A stretch of DNA of 64,000 nt. Source: Sorex araneus. Lineage: Eukaryota > Chordata > Mammalia > Eulipotyphla > Soricidae. How positions within the stretch are numbered: position 1 is the first letter of the stretch; every line of letters starts with the position of its first letter. The notes under the pieces are model-generated. The model worked only from the letters and a program-made list of their open reading frames with translations, had not been told where the DNA came from and did no database searches. Shown one piece after another: positions 32,781 through 45,565 of this stretch. A program made the position numbers and the translations under genes. The DNA is taken from assembly GCF_027595985.1 (NCBI RefSeq), contig NC_073303.1:185788095-185852094 (forward strand), read 5' to 3'.

Positions 32781-34725
32781 ATTTCTTCCTTATCTTTGAA
32801 TTCCAAGTAGGTCCTAATGTGTCCTTAATACATCTCTAATTGGAGAAGTCTCCTGGAAATTCAGTTGTGTAGCTCTCCCCGACTCTCACCTTACTTTTTC
32901 CATTACACCTCTAACAAAATGTAGCTGGATCAGTGTCCTGACATTACTCAATGAATAAAAACTCTCTCCTCGTAAACTGAAGAAACAAGAACCCAAATGC
33001 ACTTCTGTGAACTTGTTTTAAATTTAAACTCTATCAACCACAAGCTCTCAGATAAAATAACCCAGGGCTTTGCACTTTCAGTGCAACTTGGCTCTTAAAA
33101 CCTTCCTACCGACCTGAACCCCACAGGAGTTTGGATTATATTCTAATAATAAAAGATCAAAGTAAGAAAATTAAAAGCTGACCTCAGCTGCCAGTTTCAA
33201 AAAAAATCAATGTTCACACCCACCCAGTCTCAAAATGCTGCTTCAGCCTGGTGAGAAGAGGTGATCTCTGTGGAACTTACAGCATTAAAAGAACACTATA
33301 CTGTGTGAGTTAATCAATATCATTCTAAGGAGGAGTAAGTCATTTGGTTGAGTTCTAAGTGGGTCTCTTCTCATCAACATGTAGAGGAAGGGGTTTGAGG
33401 ATTCTAACTATAAATTATAGTTCAATGTAGTAGTTCAAAGAATTTAACTAATGGTTGTTTTTCTAGCAGATAATTAAAGAAAAAATGTGAAAAATGAATT
33501 TTCTTTCCAGTTTTATTCTTTTAAGAATGAAAGGAGAAAAGAAGAAATTCATTGAGTAATTAGGATACAGAACAAGAATTGGTTTGCTATTAAAACTAGT
33601 AGTTATGTATATATGACCTAAATATAGGGTCACATGGCTTTAGATAAATATTAAATCAATTGATCAATATATATTTTATTTATTTATGATGAAAATTTAG
33701 TTTTGATACTACATTTACTTTAAAATGCTCAAATTCTCACCAATGAATAGACCTTACAATTATTCATAATGTATTGTCTCCCATGTGATAGGGATGGAAT
33801 GAGGTCCATTCCTTTCTAAGTGTTAAATTTCACTAGAAAATTATAATTTCAATTAGTGTGTTCTTATATAAAATAAGGGACTTAAGTATAATTTGATTTG
33901 GACATTTATAAATGTGAGCTAATTTAACTGTGGTGATAAAATCATATAAGAAAAAACAAATCACTCAATTTTCTTTGGTTGAGAAATCCTCCTTATAGAT
34001 TAACTGATTATATATTCCCCTTAGAAAATAAAGAACATAGGAAAAATCAATATGCAGTAGGAAATTTTAATAATTAGATTTTATTTCATTAATTTTATCA
34101 ACTTGTTTAGATTTGAATATAGCAATAATTAATATTTAAGTAAGCTCAACATGCCTCCCTAAGAAGTATGGGAAATATAGATCATTTGCTTCCATACTTC
34201 AGATTATACTTTCAGGCCAGTTAGAAAATTCTATCATTCTTGATTTTTCTAATGACTTCTGATTAGTGCAACATCAAGAACGTTTAAGAATCAGATCTAC
34301 AAAACAACCCTCTACCCCGTAAAAATGTACTCAAGGAAGGAACACTATTTTCTTCTTAATAAAATATGGGGTGGGATTGACACATCAGATTGAAAAAACT
34401 CTGTAAAACACTTGGCCCAACTGATTTAGAAAATATATGAATTAGGGTATCTAATTTAATGTCATAGATAAGTTCTTAATTTTTCCTTTAAACTTTCTGC
34501 AAAGTCATTTTACATATTTTGGATTCAAAATTAAATTTTGTAATAAAAGTTGGGTTGGAAGGTGAATTTAACCATAGTATGTGAGTTTGATGATTTTTCC
34601 ATTTGATGTTTTCCCATGGGTGGAAATATCTATGACAGTCAAAGAAATTTCAGTCTTTTAAAAGAAAAATTATCTTCAATCTGGATTCTTTATTAGAAAG
34701 CTTATGTATGTGTTCATTTCTTCTT
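32781..34725. other. AT-rich unique sequence
   Basis: No gene or repeat recognised over nearly 2 kb. The 32800-33300 part is somewhat less AT-rich. Confidence 0.5.
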
Positions 34726-34729
34726 GAGG

Positions 34730-34943
34730 CTTCAGGTAGAAAGGATCTCTCATTCATTATTAGTGGGAATACCAACTAGTTCAGCCATTTTGGAAAACAA
34801 TATGGACATTCCTCAAAAGCTAGAAATTGAGCTTTCATATGACCCACCAATACAACTTCTGAGAATATACCCCCCAAGGGACCAAAAACACACAGCAGAA
34901 ATGCTATCTGCATTTCTATGTTCATTGCAGCACTACTCACAAT
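34730..34943 (+). mobile_element. Old L1 ORF2 3' fragment (left of LTR)
   Basis: TTTTGGAAAACAATATGGAC, CTAGAAATTGAGC and GCACTACTCACAATAGCCAG match degenerate ORF2. Continues at 35654. Confidence 0.88.
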
Positions 34944-34949
34944 AGCCAG

Positions 34950-35647
34950 TGTTTCGTGAATGTTTGAACGTTCCTGTGGTCGTTCCTGTGGTAGAGGCAC
35001 TGAGATAAGGAATTCAGGAAGAAATGTATTTCATGGAGGGCCAAAGTTCCCTCTGACTCTTGACAAAGGTAGAGAGCCCTGTGATCTCCTTTTATTGATC
35101 ATGATACCTCTAAAGGGCTCAATACAGTGATGTCACCAAAGGCATCAAAAGAAGTTACAGGAAGAACATTGAGGCAGTAGAATATGCATTATTTCCTTGC
35201 ATCTGCAGGCCAGTAATCTTGGTCTCCTGAAAGAAGATAAAAAACCAAAACCTTTCTTGAGTTAAAAGCACTTGTACTTACATCCCAAAGACAAGGCTGG
35301 GCTGCCACCTGAAATCTACACTTCAAATACAAACTGGGCCAGCACCTGAAATCTACATCCCAAAGACTAGGCTGGGCTAAAGCCTGCAATTTACAATATC
35401 AAAGATCAGGCATGGCAAACACCTGAGATCTGCATGTCAAAAAAGACCAGCCAGGCTTCTGTGAGAAAAGGAACACTGCCCCTTACTAAGATACTGGAAT
35501 TATTTTCTGAAGGCAGCTTGAAGCTTCATCCAAAACCAGTTAGGACACATGAGAAATCTCGCCCATTTTCATGGGTCTCTATGTCCCTGTCCATAGTACG
35601 GTACAGTCTACATGGGCTCACCTTGATAGCTCAGTCCAGCCCCAACA
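34950..35647 (-). mobile_element. Solo LTR, family 2
   Basis: 698 bp, TG...CA, with exact 6-bp TSD AGCCAG (34944-34949 and 35648-35653), splitting an L1. A minus-strand AATAAA (complement TTTATT at 35092-35097) suggests minus orientation. It carries an imperfect tandem of about 35-45-bp units (35270-35455: CACCTGAAATCTACA, CCCAAAGACAAGGCTGGGC). Unlike family 1. Confidence 0.9.
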
Positions 35648-35653
35648 AGCCAG

Positions 35654-36108
35654 AATCTGGAAACAACCACTATGACCAAGAACAGATGACACAAGGAAGA
35701 AACTATAGGTACAATAAAACAAGAAACTATGGATACAAGAAACATCTATGCAATGGAATACTCTATAGTCACCAGGAGGAATAAAGTCTGGAGAATACCA
35801 TTTTGAGTAAAATGAGTCAGAGGAGAGGGACAGACATAGAATGACTGCACTCATTTGTGGGAGATAAAAACACAGTATGAGACTATTTTTCAAGGACAAT
35901 AGAAATGAGGGCCAGGAAGACTGGCGCATGGTTGGAAGCTTGTCCCAATTTGGGGGAGGTAGGGGAGCGTAGTTAAGACAGAGAAGAAACCACTATGATG
36001 ACGACTATTGAAAATGATCAGTCTGGACTAGAATTGAGCACTGGAAGTATGTAAAGGGATATACATGATAACCTTATGGTGCCTGTATCACAAACCACAG
36101 TGCCCAAA

Positions 36109-36189
<81 letters not shown>

Positions 36190-36380
36190 AAAGAAAAGTG
36201 TAGGCTGTAGAAGCAGACTGGGGGGAGGGGGCATAAGGAGGGAAATTGGGAACATTCGTGGTGGGAAATATACTGTGGTGAAAGACAGGTATTGGAACAC
36301 CACATGACTAAAACCCAGTCATGGGCAACCTTGCAACTATTTATCACACAGTGATTTAATTTAAAAAGAAAAAGAAAAGG
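35654..36380 (+). mobile_element. Old L1 3' end (right of LTR)
   Basis: AATCTGGAAACAACCACTATG, GGAATACTCTATAGTCACC and GAGTAAAATGAGTCAGAGGAG are degenerate ORF2. The 3'UTR follows, including the microsatellite 36111-36185 and an A-rich end near 36362-36385. Confidence 0.88.
36111..36185. repeat. Pure (GA)n microsatellite, about 37 repeats
   Basis: An uninterrupted GA dinucleotide run inside an L1 3'UTR. Frames across it are translations of simple repeat, not genes. Confidence 0.98.
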
Positions 36381-36509
36381 AAGAAAATCCTCCTAGTTTA
36401 AGTATTGACTGATTGAGACTCTAACTAGCAAAACACACAGATGTTCTGCAGAATACCTAACTAACTGAATGTTGTAAAAGTATGCCTTTATTTGTGGCTA
36501 TTATTTTAT

Positions 36510-36660
36510 TTTGCTCTGTTTTTGTTCACATTCTGGCTGTGATTAGGGATAATTCCTAACTATGCTCAGGGAGACTGAACTGGGGTGCCAGGAATTTAAC
36601 TCAGGTGCTCAACAAACAAGACAAGTGCCTTACCCCCTGTACTAGTGCTGCAGTCTTACA
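36510..36660 (-). mobile_element. Diverged antisense SINE
   Basis: GTGATTAGGGATAATTCC, GGGGTGCCAGGAATTTAAC, AAGTGCCTTACCCCCTGTACT: decayed antisense A-type SINE. Confidence 0.65.
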
Positions 36661-38230
36661 AGTGCATATCTTAACATTTATGACAGCACCTACTATTAAT
36701 TGGGTCACTGAAAGAATTCTAAACAGCTACCAGTATACACCAAAGTAAATACTAGAATATTTATTTTGCATACACATAGAGTTGTAATTGATGATTGGAA
36801 TTTTTAGATTTTATTTTATTTTTTGCTATTATTGTATAAAAATTAAGGCAATGTGATTTCCAAAATTATTCATTGCTAAGTTTCAGACTTACAGTTTTTC
36901 AACACCAATCACATCATCAGTGTCAATTTCTAACTACCAATGTCATTTTTCTGGTAACAAAATTTGTTTTCCTAATCACTACATCTTTCATTTGATTATT
37001 AATACTATTAAAACCAGAAATTTGAAATGTCAAATATAAAGGTATATTATTTATTATTCCCTTGAGAATGCTGTATAAACTTAAATTTCACAGAACATTC
37101 TAATATTAATGTTTCTTCAAAGAATATAAAAAGTGTTTTCAAAAACATAAGTGTTTTATTTAAAATTGGGCTACTATTAACATTTATTTTAAAAATGGAA
37201 TATACCAAAAATTGAAAAAAAATGTATTAATTCTGACAGACTTAAAACATTTTTGCCAAGAGCAATATTTTTACAATATGCATGCAGAATAGCAAATACA
37301 ATAAGAGTCAAAACAATGAGTATTCATTGCAGCTGTGTTTTAACTGAGCTATTTCAAAGTGGAGTGAATGATCAAAAAATAAATGTTTCTAAATACTATA
37401 TGGTCTCTTATTTTGTCCTCTTAGGACTTTCTTCAATATGTTATTAGTTTCTATGATTTACTTTCAGTCTATATTTTCTTTGTAAGAACTTTGTGAAAGT
37501 ACTAGGATTTATCTGTGGTTACCATATAAAAAGGATTGTATTTGCCTGGAAGAAAAATGAATATTTAAATTCAAGTTTTCAAGGAGAGTCAGCCTGGCAG
37601 CAGATTAAATGTTGTTTGAGAACTTAGGCACTTTGTTCTTCTCTTTTAGGGAGTAAATTGAGAACCAGCATTATTTATGATAGGATCAAATTTAATATTG
37701 TCACTCTCTGTACAACTAAATTCTAATTTTTAAAGAATACAAGGGACTTAAATTCACTATGTCTCTTAAAATCTAAAGATAATAACACAACAATTTTGCT
37801 TGAAGGATCTGTCTCAAAACAATATATAATCTATAATATTAAAAACTAAAGACACAATATTCTGTAAATAGTCAATCAGCTGAGTACCTCTAATTGCTCT
37901 AAACACAACCTTGTATATGGAAATAGTATGACATTGAGTAAAAGGTAGCTACAATGAGTTCAGTATTTTTCCACAAATTAAAGTGAAGTAAATTAAATTA
38001 AATAGGTGAAGATAACAAATATAATCATATTTCCCTGAGTTGGTGATTTTTAACACAATCTTTCCATTTATTCATTTTTAGGATTGATATTGCCTTTTAT
38101 TAAGTTTATAATAAACCGAATTCAATTTTATTCTTTTTTTATGTTGAAAATACTGAACATCGTATGTTCTTTTTAGGTCTTTGAACTCGATCACTATACT
38201 TTGTCTACCACTTAAAGGTTACTTAACTCT
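36661..38230. other. AT-rich unique sequence
   Basis: No gene or repeat recognised. Confidence 0.5.
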
Positions 38231-38790
38231 AAACACCAAGGGCCTTTTCTGTCACAAATACATCACCCAAACCCTGGCTTAGGGAGTTCAGTATCCATCA
38301 GCTTTCTATCTTGTGACTCAAACCTATTTAACGATACATGAGAAAGTTTGGCTGTGTGCTAAATCAACACTTCCTGACAAGGGAATAAATAAATTCTCGG
38401 GTCAGAAAGCTTTGTCAGCTTCTCCTTGTATTGCAACAGGAACTAGCAGAGCCTTGTCAGTGATTTGTCTGACCTGGCCCACTCACATGTGACTATACTT
38501 CCTCAGCTTATCTACAAGAAAGGAACATCCATACCCAGCAAAGGGTATATTTACAAACATAAATTAAATCACCTAATATTGTGTAGGACACAGGAAAGGA
38601 AAATGGTACTTCTTGAATCCTACGGCTGGTATGAAATGAAGCACAGTTCGGGGAAGTCTCAAGGTGATGAGGCATTCTATTATTACCTTGAAGAGGTGAT
38701 GGCAGAACTCTCGAGGATGTCAAGACTGAAAATAAGCTCTGTTCTGAAAGATGCCAGCAGCTCAGAGCTGCTTAAAAAAAAAAAAAAGGT
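38231..38790. other. Higher-complexity non-coding segment
   Basis: Less AT-rich and low in repeats compared with its surroundings; ends at a poly-A run (38774-38787). Plus-frame 38465-38818 is open (117 codons) but shows no recognisable domain. It could be a conserved non-coding element or an old retrocopy. Confidence 0.3.
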
Positions 38791-39597
38791 ACTTTTTTCC
38801 ATCGAAGAGCTAGGATAAACAGTTGTTTAATGTGATTCTTAGTTGTACACTCTGGTAATTGAGATGATAAAATAGTGAATTATAATGTTTTTCACAAATT
38901 TTAAAGGGTATTATATGAAAAATTTCTTGGGCTGTATCATTTATCTTCCGATGACAAATAAAACATATCTCCTGCTTTTTGTTTATATACATACATGTAA
39001 CATCTATGTCTGTGCATAGGTATGTATCCATAGATAGCAATTCACATATATAAAATGAGTTCCTTTCATGAGAAATTTTGGCTCACATGGAATTCTTTCA
39101 AAAGCAGATGAAGCAGGTATTTTAATTTTATAAGCACCCCAGTTTAAACTGCTGGAAATTTTTACTATGTATCTACGATTATAAATCAAGTCATTTCAGA
39201 TTGTTTTAAACATATTTCAATATTTCAGTGCCCCTCTGTTTTTCCTTCTGTTTACAATGTTTGTGCTTTACTTAGATCTTTTTTGGTTTGTTTACTGACA
39301 GGCTTGCTTATATAGTTTTATGAAGTTTCCCATGTGCTTGCTCTATACTTACCTACAGCTGAGCATTGTTAGAAAGAAGGAAAACACCCTTTGCATATAT
39401 TGATAAAAAATGAACTAAATAAACAATGTCATAGATGAATGTGTGACTCAGGTATCTTACATTTCATCTTTCTTATATGGATAAGGAGGCAAAGAAGAGA
39501 AAGCACTTAGAGTAAGTTTAATGAAAATGAAGTTTGTCAAAGTACTTCATGTTCGCTCAAAGTGATTTGACTTTTGAACTATTAACTTAGAGTACCA
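38791..39597. other. AT-rich unique sequence
   Basis: Nothing recognisable. Confidence 0.5.
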
Positions 39598-39668
39598 ATA
39601 CTGGCATTGTTACTGGTGATAGCTTGAGCAATCGATGAGCAACAGGATGCCAGTGATACAGTGATACC
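39598..39668 (+). mobile_element. SINE B-type 3' fragment
   Basis: TGTTACTGGTGATAGCTTGAGCAATCGATGAGCAACAGGATGCCAGTG: the last part of a B-type SINE only. Confidence 0.8.
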
Positions 39669-39732
39669 TCCATATAGATTTGTGCTCATGGAGGAAAATA
39701 GCAGTATATACACTCAGAAGATCAGGGCCCTA

Positions 39733-40861
39733 CATAGGATAATATGGGGTTTGTCCTTTAAGCCTTGACACAGGGAACTTAGTTTACGTTATAGCAGTGT
39801 CCTTTCTGTATGGACACAGGAAGACAGTTAATATTATGCTTTGGAACTTGGGAGCCAATTGACTCCAATGATATTTACTCCCGGGCATCTGCTTTCTCAT
39901 CTCAGTTGCCCTTAGTTCCTAGTAGCTCAAAAGCAGGGTCCTGACGAGGCATGGAATTGACCCGGGGCAAGCTGTGAGCTACCCTGGCATCAAAATGGGC
40001 CAGGTCAAAGAGCCACAATATTCAACTATAAGTTGAGATCATGGTCATAGACAAATGCTGTCATGATCCAAAAGTAACGATGAGATTAGGACGCTGCTGG
40101 GATGAGGAAGAGTAACCTGTCCTGAGGACTATAGTCTGGAATATATAGTGAATGTCCTGAGGGAGAACCAAACTTTAAGTCTTATATATCTCTTACTGTG
40201 CTCATACAGAATGATATTGCTAGAAATATTAGAAGTAAATTTACTATAATTATTTAAGTGGATTACTAGCTGAGGAAGGAAGAAAGGGACACACCCTGAC
40301 ACACCCTTGTTTGGCCCCCATCCTTGAAGATCTCCTAGTAATCTCCTTAGATAAGATTTTGTTAATCTCGAGAAATGGTCTTAGATTTCTTTGTTGATTT
40401 GTTAATGTTCAACCCACCTTTGCATTACCGCCCTGTGTAATTTGATATATAAACTAAGACTGTGAGGGAAGACGGGGGAGACAGAAGAAGAAGACAAGGG
40501 AGACAGAAGAAGAAGACAGAAGAGACAGAGAAGGAGACACACAAGAGGACACAGGAGAAGAACAGAGAAGACATAGAAGCAGAGACAGAGAGAGGTCGGA
40601 AGAGACCAGAGGAGAGACTACAGAGACAGAGACAGAGAGACAGACAGAAGAGAGCACAGCGGCACACACAGAAGCAGAGCACAAGGAGGAGCCGTCCTGA
40701 TGCGGTCCTTACAAAACAGCTGCAGCTCGAGAACATCGAACCATCGAACGTAAGCTGTGCATGTGAGAGAGAACTGCCCCGAGTGCCTGTGGACAACAGA
40801 ACAACAGGACACATCATATCATCTCCCCCTCCCAAGCCTGCCACCTTTGTAATTTTTTACA
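39733..40861 (+). mobile_element. Solo LTR, family 1 copy 3
   Basis: 1129 bp; the start is mutated (CATAGGATAATATGG where other copies have TGTAGGAT) and it ends TTTTTTACA. Exact 6-bp TSD GCCCTA (39727-39732 and 40862-40867). TATA box TATATAAA at 40446-40453, followed by about 230 bp of almost pure purine sequence. The long arginine/glutamate-rich frame 40462-40926 is a translation of that tract. Solo, no internal region. Confidence 0.94.
40446..40453 (+). promoter_or_regulatory. LTR TATA box
   Basis: TATATAAACTAAGACT is conserved in family 1 copies at 40446, 50031 and 54270, just before the purine tract, as expected for the U3 promoter. Confidence 0.65.
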
Positions 40862-40867
40862 GCCCTA

Positions 40868-42004
40868 GAATATACAGTTTACACTTAACTATATACACAG
40901 GCATATCTGATCTGCGTATTACATAGCCCTGGCTAGTTTTTCAAAACTTCTCAGCTTCTTCTCTTATAGAATACAAATTGAGTACCACTGGACTAGATAA
41001 GTGCTTCCAGAATTTTATTATGCATAGAAATGTTCTGACTGCTTTTCTAAATAACAGATTGATGTAATTCCTATTGCTCAGATCTGGAAAGTATATATTT
41101 CTAGATAGTTCTTAGTAGATGCTAATGCTAAAGTTATATACACTGTATGTTTTAGGGTGTGAGAGAAAAAATATCCAACTGATATAATTACACACTAGCA
41201 AAATGCTAAAGTTTTAAGTATAGGTATAATATCCATTCTGCATTCTGCTTTTCCACTTTGTATTATAGAATCCTTAGAAATACTAATAAACACCTTTCTA
41301 TCTATTCCAATGGATATGCTTAGAGGGGACCTAGAAATAATGACAGAAGGATATTGAACTTTGGTGATATTGGTGTGGATGCCTGAAGCATAAATAGTAA
41401 TGCATTGCAAAATCATGTTAAAAATAATAATAGAAAAAAAACTTTCAATTTAAAAAAGCTATCAGTTCACAATTGGCATGGTGTCTATGGATTTTTTTTT
41501 TCAGAATACAACTGAGAATAACTGCTTTTGAAACAAAATCACAATATACCTATAGTTATTAGAGTAGATTTAAATTATTCTGAATGTGCATCAAAGTAAT
41601 CATAAAACAAAAACATAATAGAAGTGAAACATAACAGAAGCATGATCTTTTGAGACACAGCTACAGGTAAACACCCTGAATATGTAACACATGATTTTTT
41701 TAAAAAGCAACAAGGGTTTAATATTCAGGAAGTTTCTGTTTTCTCTTTTAAAAAAGTTTTATAAAAATAAAAGTTTTCTAAAATATACTGCCCCTAGGGC
41801 AATTTTGCCACTGTTCAACCATTTTTGCAAATGAACAAACATTGGGAACAATATTTAATTGAAAACTCTTGCATTGATCGATTCACAGTCCTTTTGATGT
41901 ATCAAAATATTTACCCTGTTTTCATATTAGAATTTTCATATTCATATTCTATTTGTTTTATACAGAAAAATGGCAGCAATCTGTGCAGAATTTCTCAGTA
42001 ATTT
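40868..42004. other. AT-rich unique sequence
   Basis: No gene or repeat recognised. Confidence 0.5.
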
Positions 42005-42170
42005 CCTTTTTTTAAATTTTTGAGTGAGCCCAGAGATCAGGATTTACTCTTGGCTCTTGAGATCACTCCTATAAGGCTCGAGGATTACATGGGATGCTGG
42101 GGATCAAACCCAGGTTGGCACATGCAAGGAAAGAAGCTTACCTCTAACCTATCTCTTTGGCCTTCATATT
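42005..42170 (-). mobile_element. Diverged antisense SINE
   Basis: GAGTGAGCCCAGAGATCAGG, GGGATGCTGGGGATCAAACCC, CTATCTCTTTGGCC: antisense A-type-like, aged. Confidence 0.75.
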
Positions 42171-42329
42171 TTTACAAGTTTGTTATTTAATTTACATTTT
42201 TTTAATAAACAAGAGCAAGGTTCATCTGTGTTGTGTTTGAGTGAGTTCTTTTTATTGCTTGGTTTAACAAGATGTGCTAAGAAAAGTAGCAAAGTTTCAA
42301 GTTATCTGTGCAGAATTTCTTTTGTTAGT

Positions 42330-42800
42330 GGTGTGTGCAAAGCCATCTGTTCTCTTTAGATCAGCAGTGATGACTTGTGTGGGACAGTGAGTGCTTGTCA
42401 GCGCTTGGAAGATGGTCCCCTGCTTAAATCATTATTCTGTCTTTGTTTCACAAGCACTGAACCCTTTTTAGGCTGTATTTCTGGCTAAGGTTGGCATCCA
42501 CTAGGGGAACAGTACTGGAGTCAAGAAAAGATACTTATTAAATTACTCATCTCACATTTACAGAACAGCTGCTAAGCCAAACTGGCTAAAATGTCTTAGT
42601 AGTTATCCACAGCATATGTTAGAATACAGATGCTCACTCCAAGCAATTCAAAGAGCCAAGGCTGTGGAAGTTGATAAATGTTCAGCTTTTAGATACAAAG
42701 CAGAGGTTAAATGGATATGTCAGGATGCTTAACTTGCCCTGCTACTCTTAGCTGAAGAATAAATGGTGGCAAACTTCACACTAGGCTATCTCCTAATTCT
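42330..42800. other. Higher-complexity non-coding segment
   Basis: A stretch of about 470 bp with mixed composition, no SINE or L1 similarity and no long ORF, set in AT-rich DNA. A candidate conserved non-coding element; this rests on composition only. Confidence 0.3.
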
Positions 42801-44510
42801 AGCATGTAAAAAAATATAATAACGAAAATTTTCATCTATTGCTTTAAGATGCATTTGTTCCATTTGGTTTGATTAGATTTTCAAATTAAAAAGATCAAAC
42901 TTAAATACTATTCAAATATAGGCGAATCAGAGAGGGATGTGTTTATTCATGTATAAGTATATAAACCCCTATTATAATTTCTTGCATGATTTACCTTTTT
43001 GGGTGTCACATAGTTAATTCCAAAAGACTATTTATTAAAAGTTGATGCATTGAATTAATAACTGTCATGAACATGGGTTTGAGATGTAGCTATTTGCCTT
43101 TCAAGACTTGAAATGAGACCACTGACAAATTCTCATGGGTCACTTCATATCTGTCAGATTCAACAACTTTCAGTCACAACTCATCTTGGTACTGTTTGGA
43201 CTAGTGACCTAGAAATGAAAGGTTTTATAACTCATTATAAGACTCTAATCAATCAAGTGATTCTGATTTGAGGGTGGAATTATCAATTTTTTTTGTCAAT
43301 TTGTATTTAATTTCTGAGCTGATTTTTAACTACAGTGAATGATAAAGTAATATCTGGTACTGCCTTTGAACTATTTCTTCTTCCATAAAGAATTGGCTCA
43401 CTTAAAATTATTATTAATTTTGTAAATTAGAAAAATATTGATAAATTTGCTGGCATAGGTTCCTTTCATTTCAGTTTAAGTTTCATTTTCTGTTGTGTTT
43501 TCATTTGAAAGCTTCCTGATGCCTGTTATAAGATAAGAATTTGATGGGATTTTCTTTTATAAATACTTATTAATGAGAAAATATTCCAAGCAAGTATAAT
43601 TCCTTATGTAGATTAAAACCTGAATATTCTTTAATGTATTATTTGATTTAACTAATTAATCACTTTTTATCCATATCCACAGCACCACATATGCTAGTCA
43701 CTATATATATATACATATATATATGTATATACACACAGTACCACATATATACAGTTCACATATTACTATGACCTTAAACAAAATATTGCTTCAGACATCT
43801 ATTATGTGCAGATTTCGTTCATCCTCAATGCTTCCTATCCAGAGGAAGGGGACTAAAATAAGAATAAGGGAAAGTTAAAAAAATAATCCATGATTGCATT
43901 ATTCTTCAAAGGAATTTTTAAGGCACCCTTTGAAACGTTGTGTTAAATCCCTTTGTGGGCAGTGGATTCATCATATGTGCAGGTTATGAGAGAACAAATG
44001 TGTGGGAATGTGACCCTAACATTGGTGAGAAAGATGAAAGCAGAAAATTTGAGTGACAGTGGTCTGCTTTTATGTTAAAGAACTAGAAATGAGATTGCTT
44101 CCAGGAAATAATAATCCTAAAATTGTTATAAAAGATAGCTTCATAAATATAAAAAACAAGCTATCTTGATATTTAATATCTATTATGTAAATCTGTTAAC
44201 ATATAATTAAACTATATTTGGGTGCAGTGAAATAAATACTAAATTTAAAATCGAGTCACGGTAACTCAAATCCTTTCTACTCAAATACATTTGATAGCTT
44301 AGAATGTCGGTTCTCACTTGTCTCACCTAGCTAGAAATGTGAAAATATTTCAGATATGTAAAAGTTCTTTCTGAAACATTAAATTGTATAAACTTAAATT
44401 GATACTTTTCTATCTATTTCTGCATGCCCTACTCTCTGTACTTTTTTAATATATTGAAACAATTTCTATTCTGAGAAAAACATGTTTCCCATAGTTTATC
44501 ACCAGAATCT
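42801..44510. other. AT-rich unique sequence with short TA/CA tract
   Basis: No gene. A TATATACATATATATATG-type tract lies at 43702-43758. Confidence 0.5.
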
Positions 44511-44519
44511 GAATAGATA

Positions 44520-44775
44520 ACTGTCACTGTTACTGTTATCCCATTGTTTATTGGTTTGCTCGAGTGAGCACCAGTAACGTCTCCATTGTGAGACTTGTTG
44601 TTACAGTTTTTGGCATATCAAATACGACACGGGTAGTTGCCAGGCTCTGCCGTGTGAGCAGGAAAAGCTAATCTCTCGGTAGCTTGTCGGGCTCTCCAAG
44701 AGGGATGGAGAATTCTAACCCGGGTCAACTGCGTACAAGGCAAACGCCCTACCCGCTGTGCTATCTCTCAGCCCC
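44520..44775 (-). mobile_element. SINE, B type
   Basis: Antisense: ACTGTCACTGTTACTGTTATCCC tail, GCTCGAGTGAGCACCAGTAACG, CCAGGCTCTGCCGTGTGAGC, TGCTATCTCTCAGCCCC head. Short flank match AGATA. Confidence 0.92.
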
Positions 44776-45189
44776 AGATATATAAATTTTAGAAAAAAAA
44801 GATAAAATTGAAAAGTGATTAAAATGTTTTCTAGGATAAAACACTAGAAAAGAAGTACATTTTAGCTATATTTGTATCCTGACTGGAGGGATAGCACTAA
44901 TATGTAGAACATAGTGAAGCAAAGGTGACATACTGGACAAAAGAAATACAGGCCTGTGAAGTCAGAGTGAAACCTGTGATTCCAGGGGAGAGATGGAATG
45001 AACTTCCGAAAGGAGTTCCGGTAGACTGTGGAGGATCACTGATATTTGGGAGGAGGGTGAAGAGAATAAATAAAATATTTTTTAAAAGAAAAATGTCAGC
45101 AAAATGTCAAACGTATATTTTATGAATGTTTTGTTCTGTAAATTTCGTTATAGTATTATGATGTCCATGTATAGAATTTATATTTAGGT

Positions 45190-45424
45190 ATTAGCACAGT
45201 AGTCCCATTGTTCATTGATTTGCTCGAGTGGGCACCAGTAATGTCTCCATTGTGAGACTTGTTGTTACTGTTTTTAGCATATACCAAGGGGAGCTTGCCA
45301 GGCTCTACCATGTGGGCAGGATAATCTCTCTCGGTAGCTTGCCGGGCTCTCCGAGAGGGATGGAGGAATAGAACTCAGGTCGGCCGCATGCAAGCAAACC
45401 CTATGAGCTGTGCTATCTCTCCAT
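45190..45424 (-). mobile_element. SINE, B type
   Basis: Antisense: GCACAGTAGTCCCATTG, CTCGAGTGGGCACCAGTAATG, GGTCGGCCGCATGC, TGCTATCTCTCC. Complete apart from small deletions. Confidence 0.92.
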
Positions 45425-45565
45425 CAACTTGACTGGACTTAGATATTAATGTGGGTTAATTTGACAGTATTATATAATAGCTATCCTAGTGCTCATCCTG
45501 CTCCATCTCTTTCTCCTTACAGAAAACTAGAAATTTTTATCAAATTATTTCTCTACAGTCTGTAT

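Noticed and set aside
35270..35455. CRISPR-like repeat array
   Set aside because: Units are imperfect and contiguous without spacers, inside a retroviral LTR of a mammalian genome.
36018..36347. 109-codon minus frame with Ser-Leu repeats
   Set aside because: Translation of the (GA)n microsatellite inside an L1 3'UTR.
38465..38818. 117-codon plus frame
   Set aside because: No recognisable domain or splice context, and the frame runs through a poly-A run into AT-rich DNA; retained only as part of a higher-complexity segment.
40462..40926. 154-codon plus-strand frame rich in Arg/Glu/Gln
   Set aside because: It is a translation of the purine tract of a solo LTR; the same sequence gives Ser/Leu-rich frames on the other strand.
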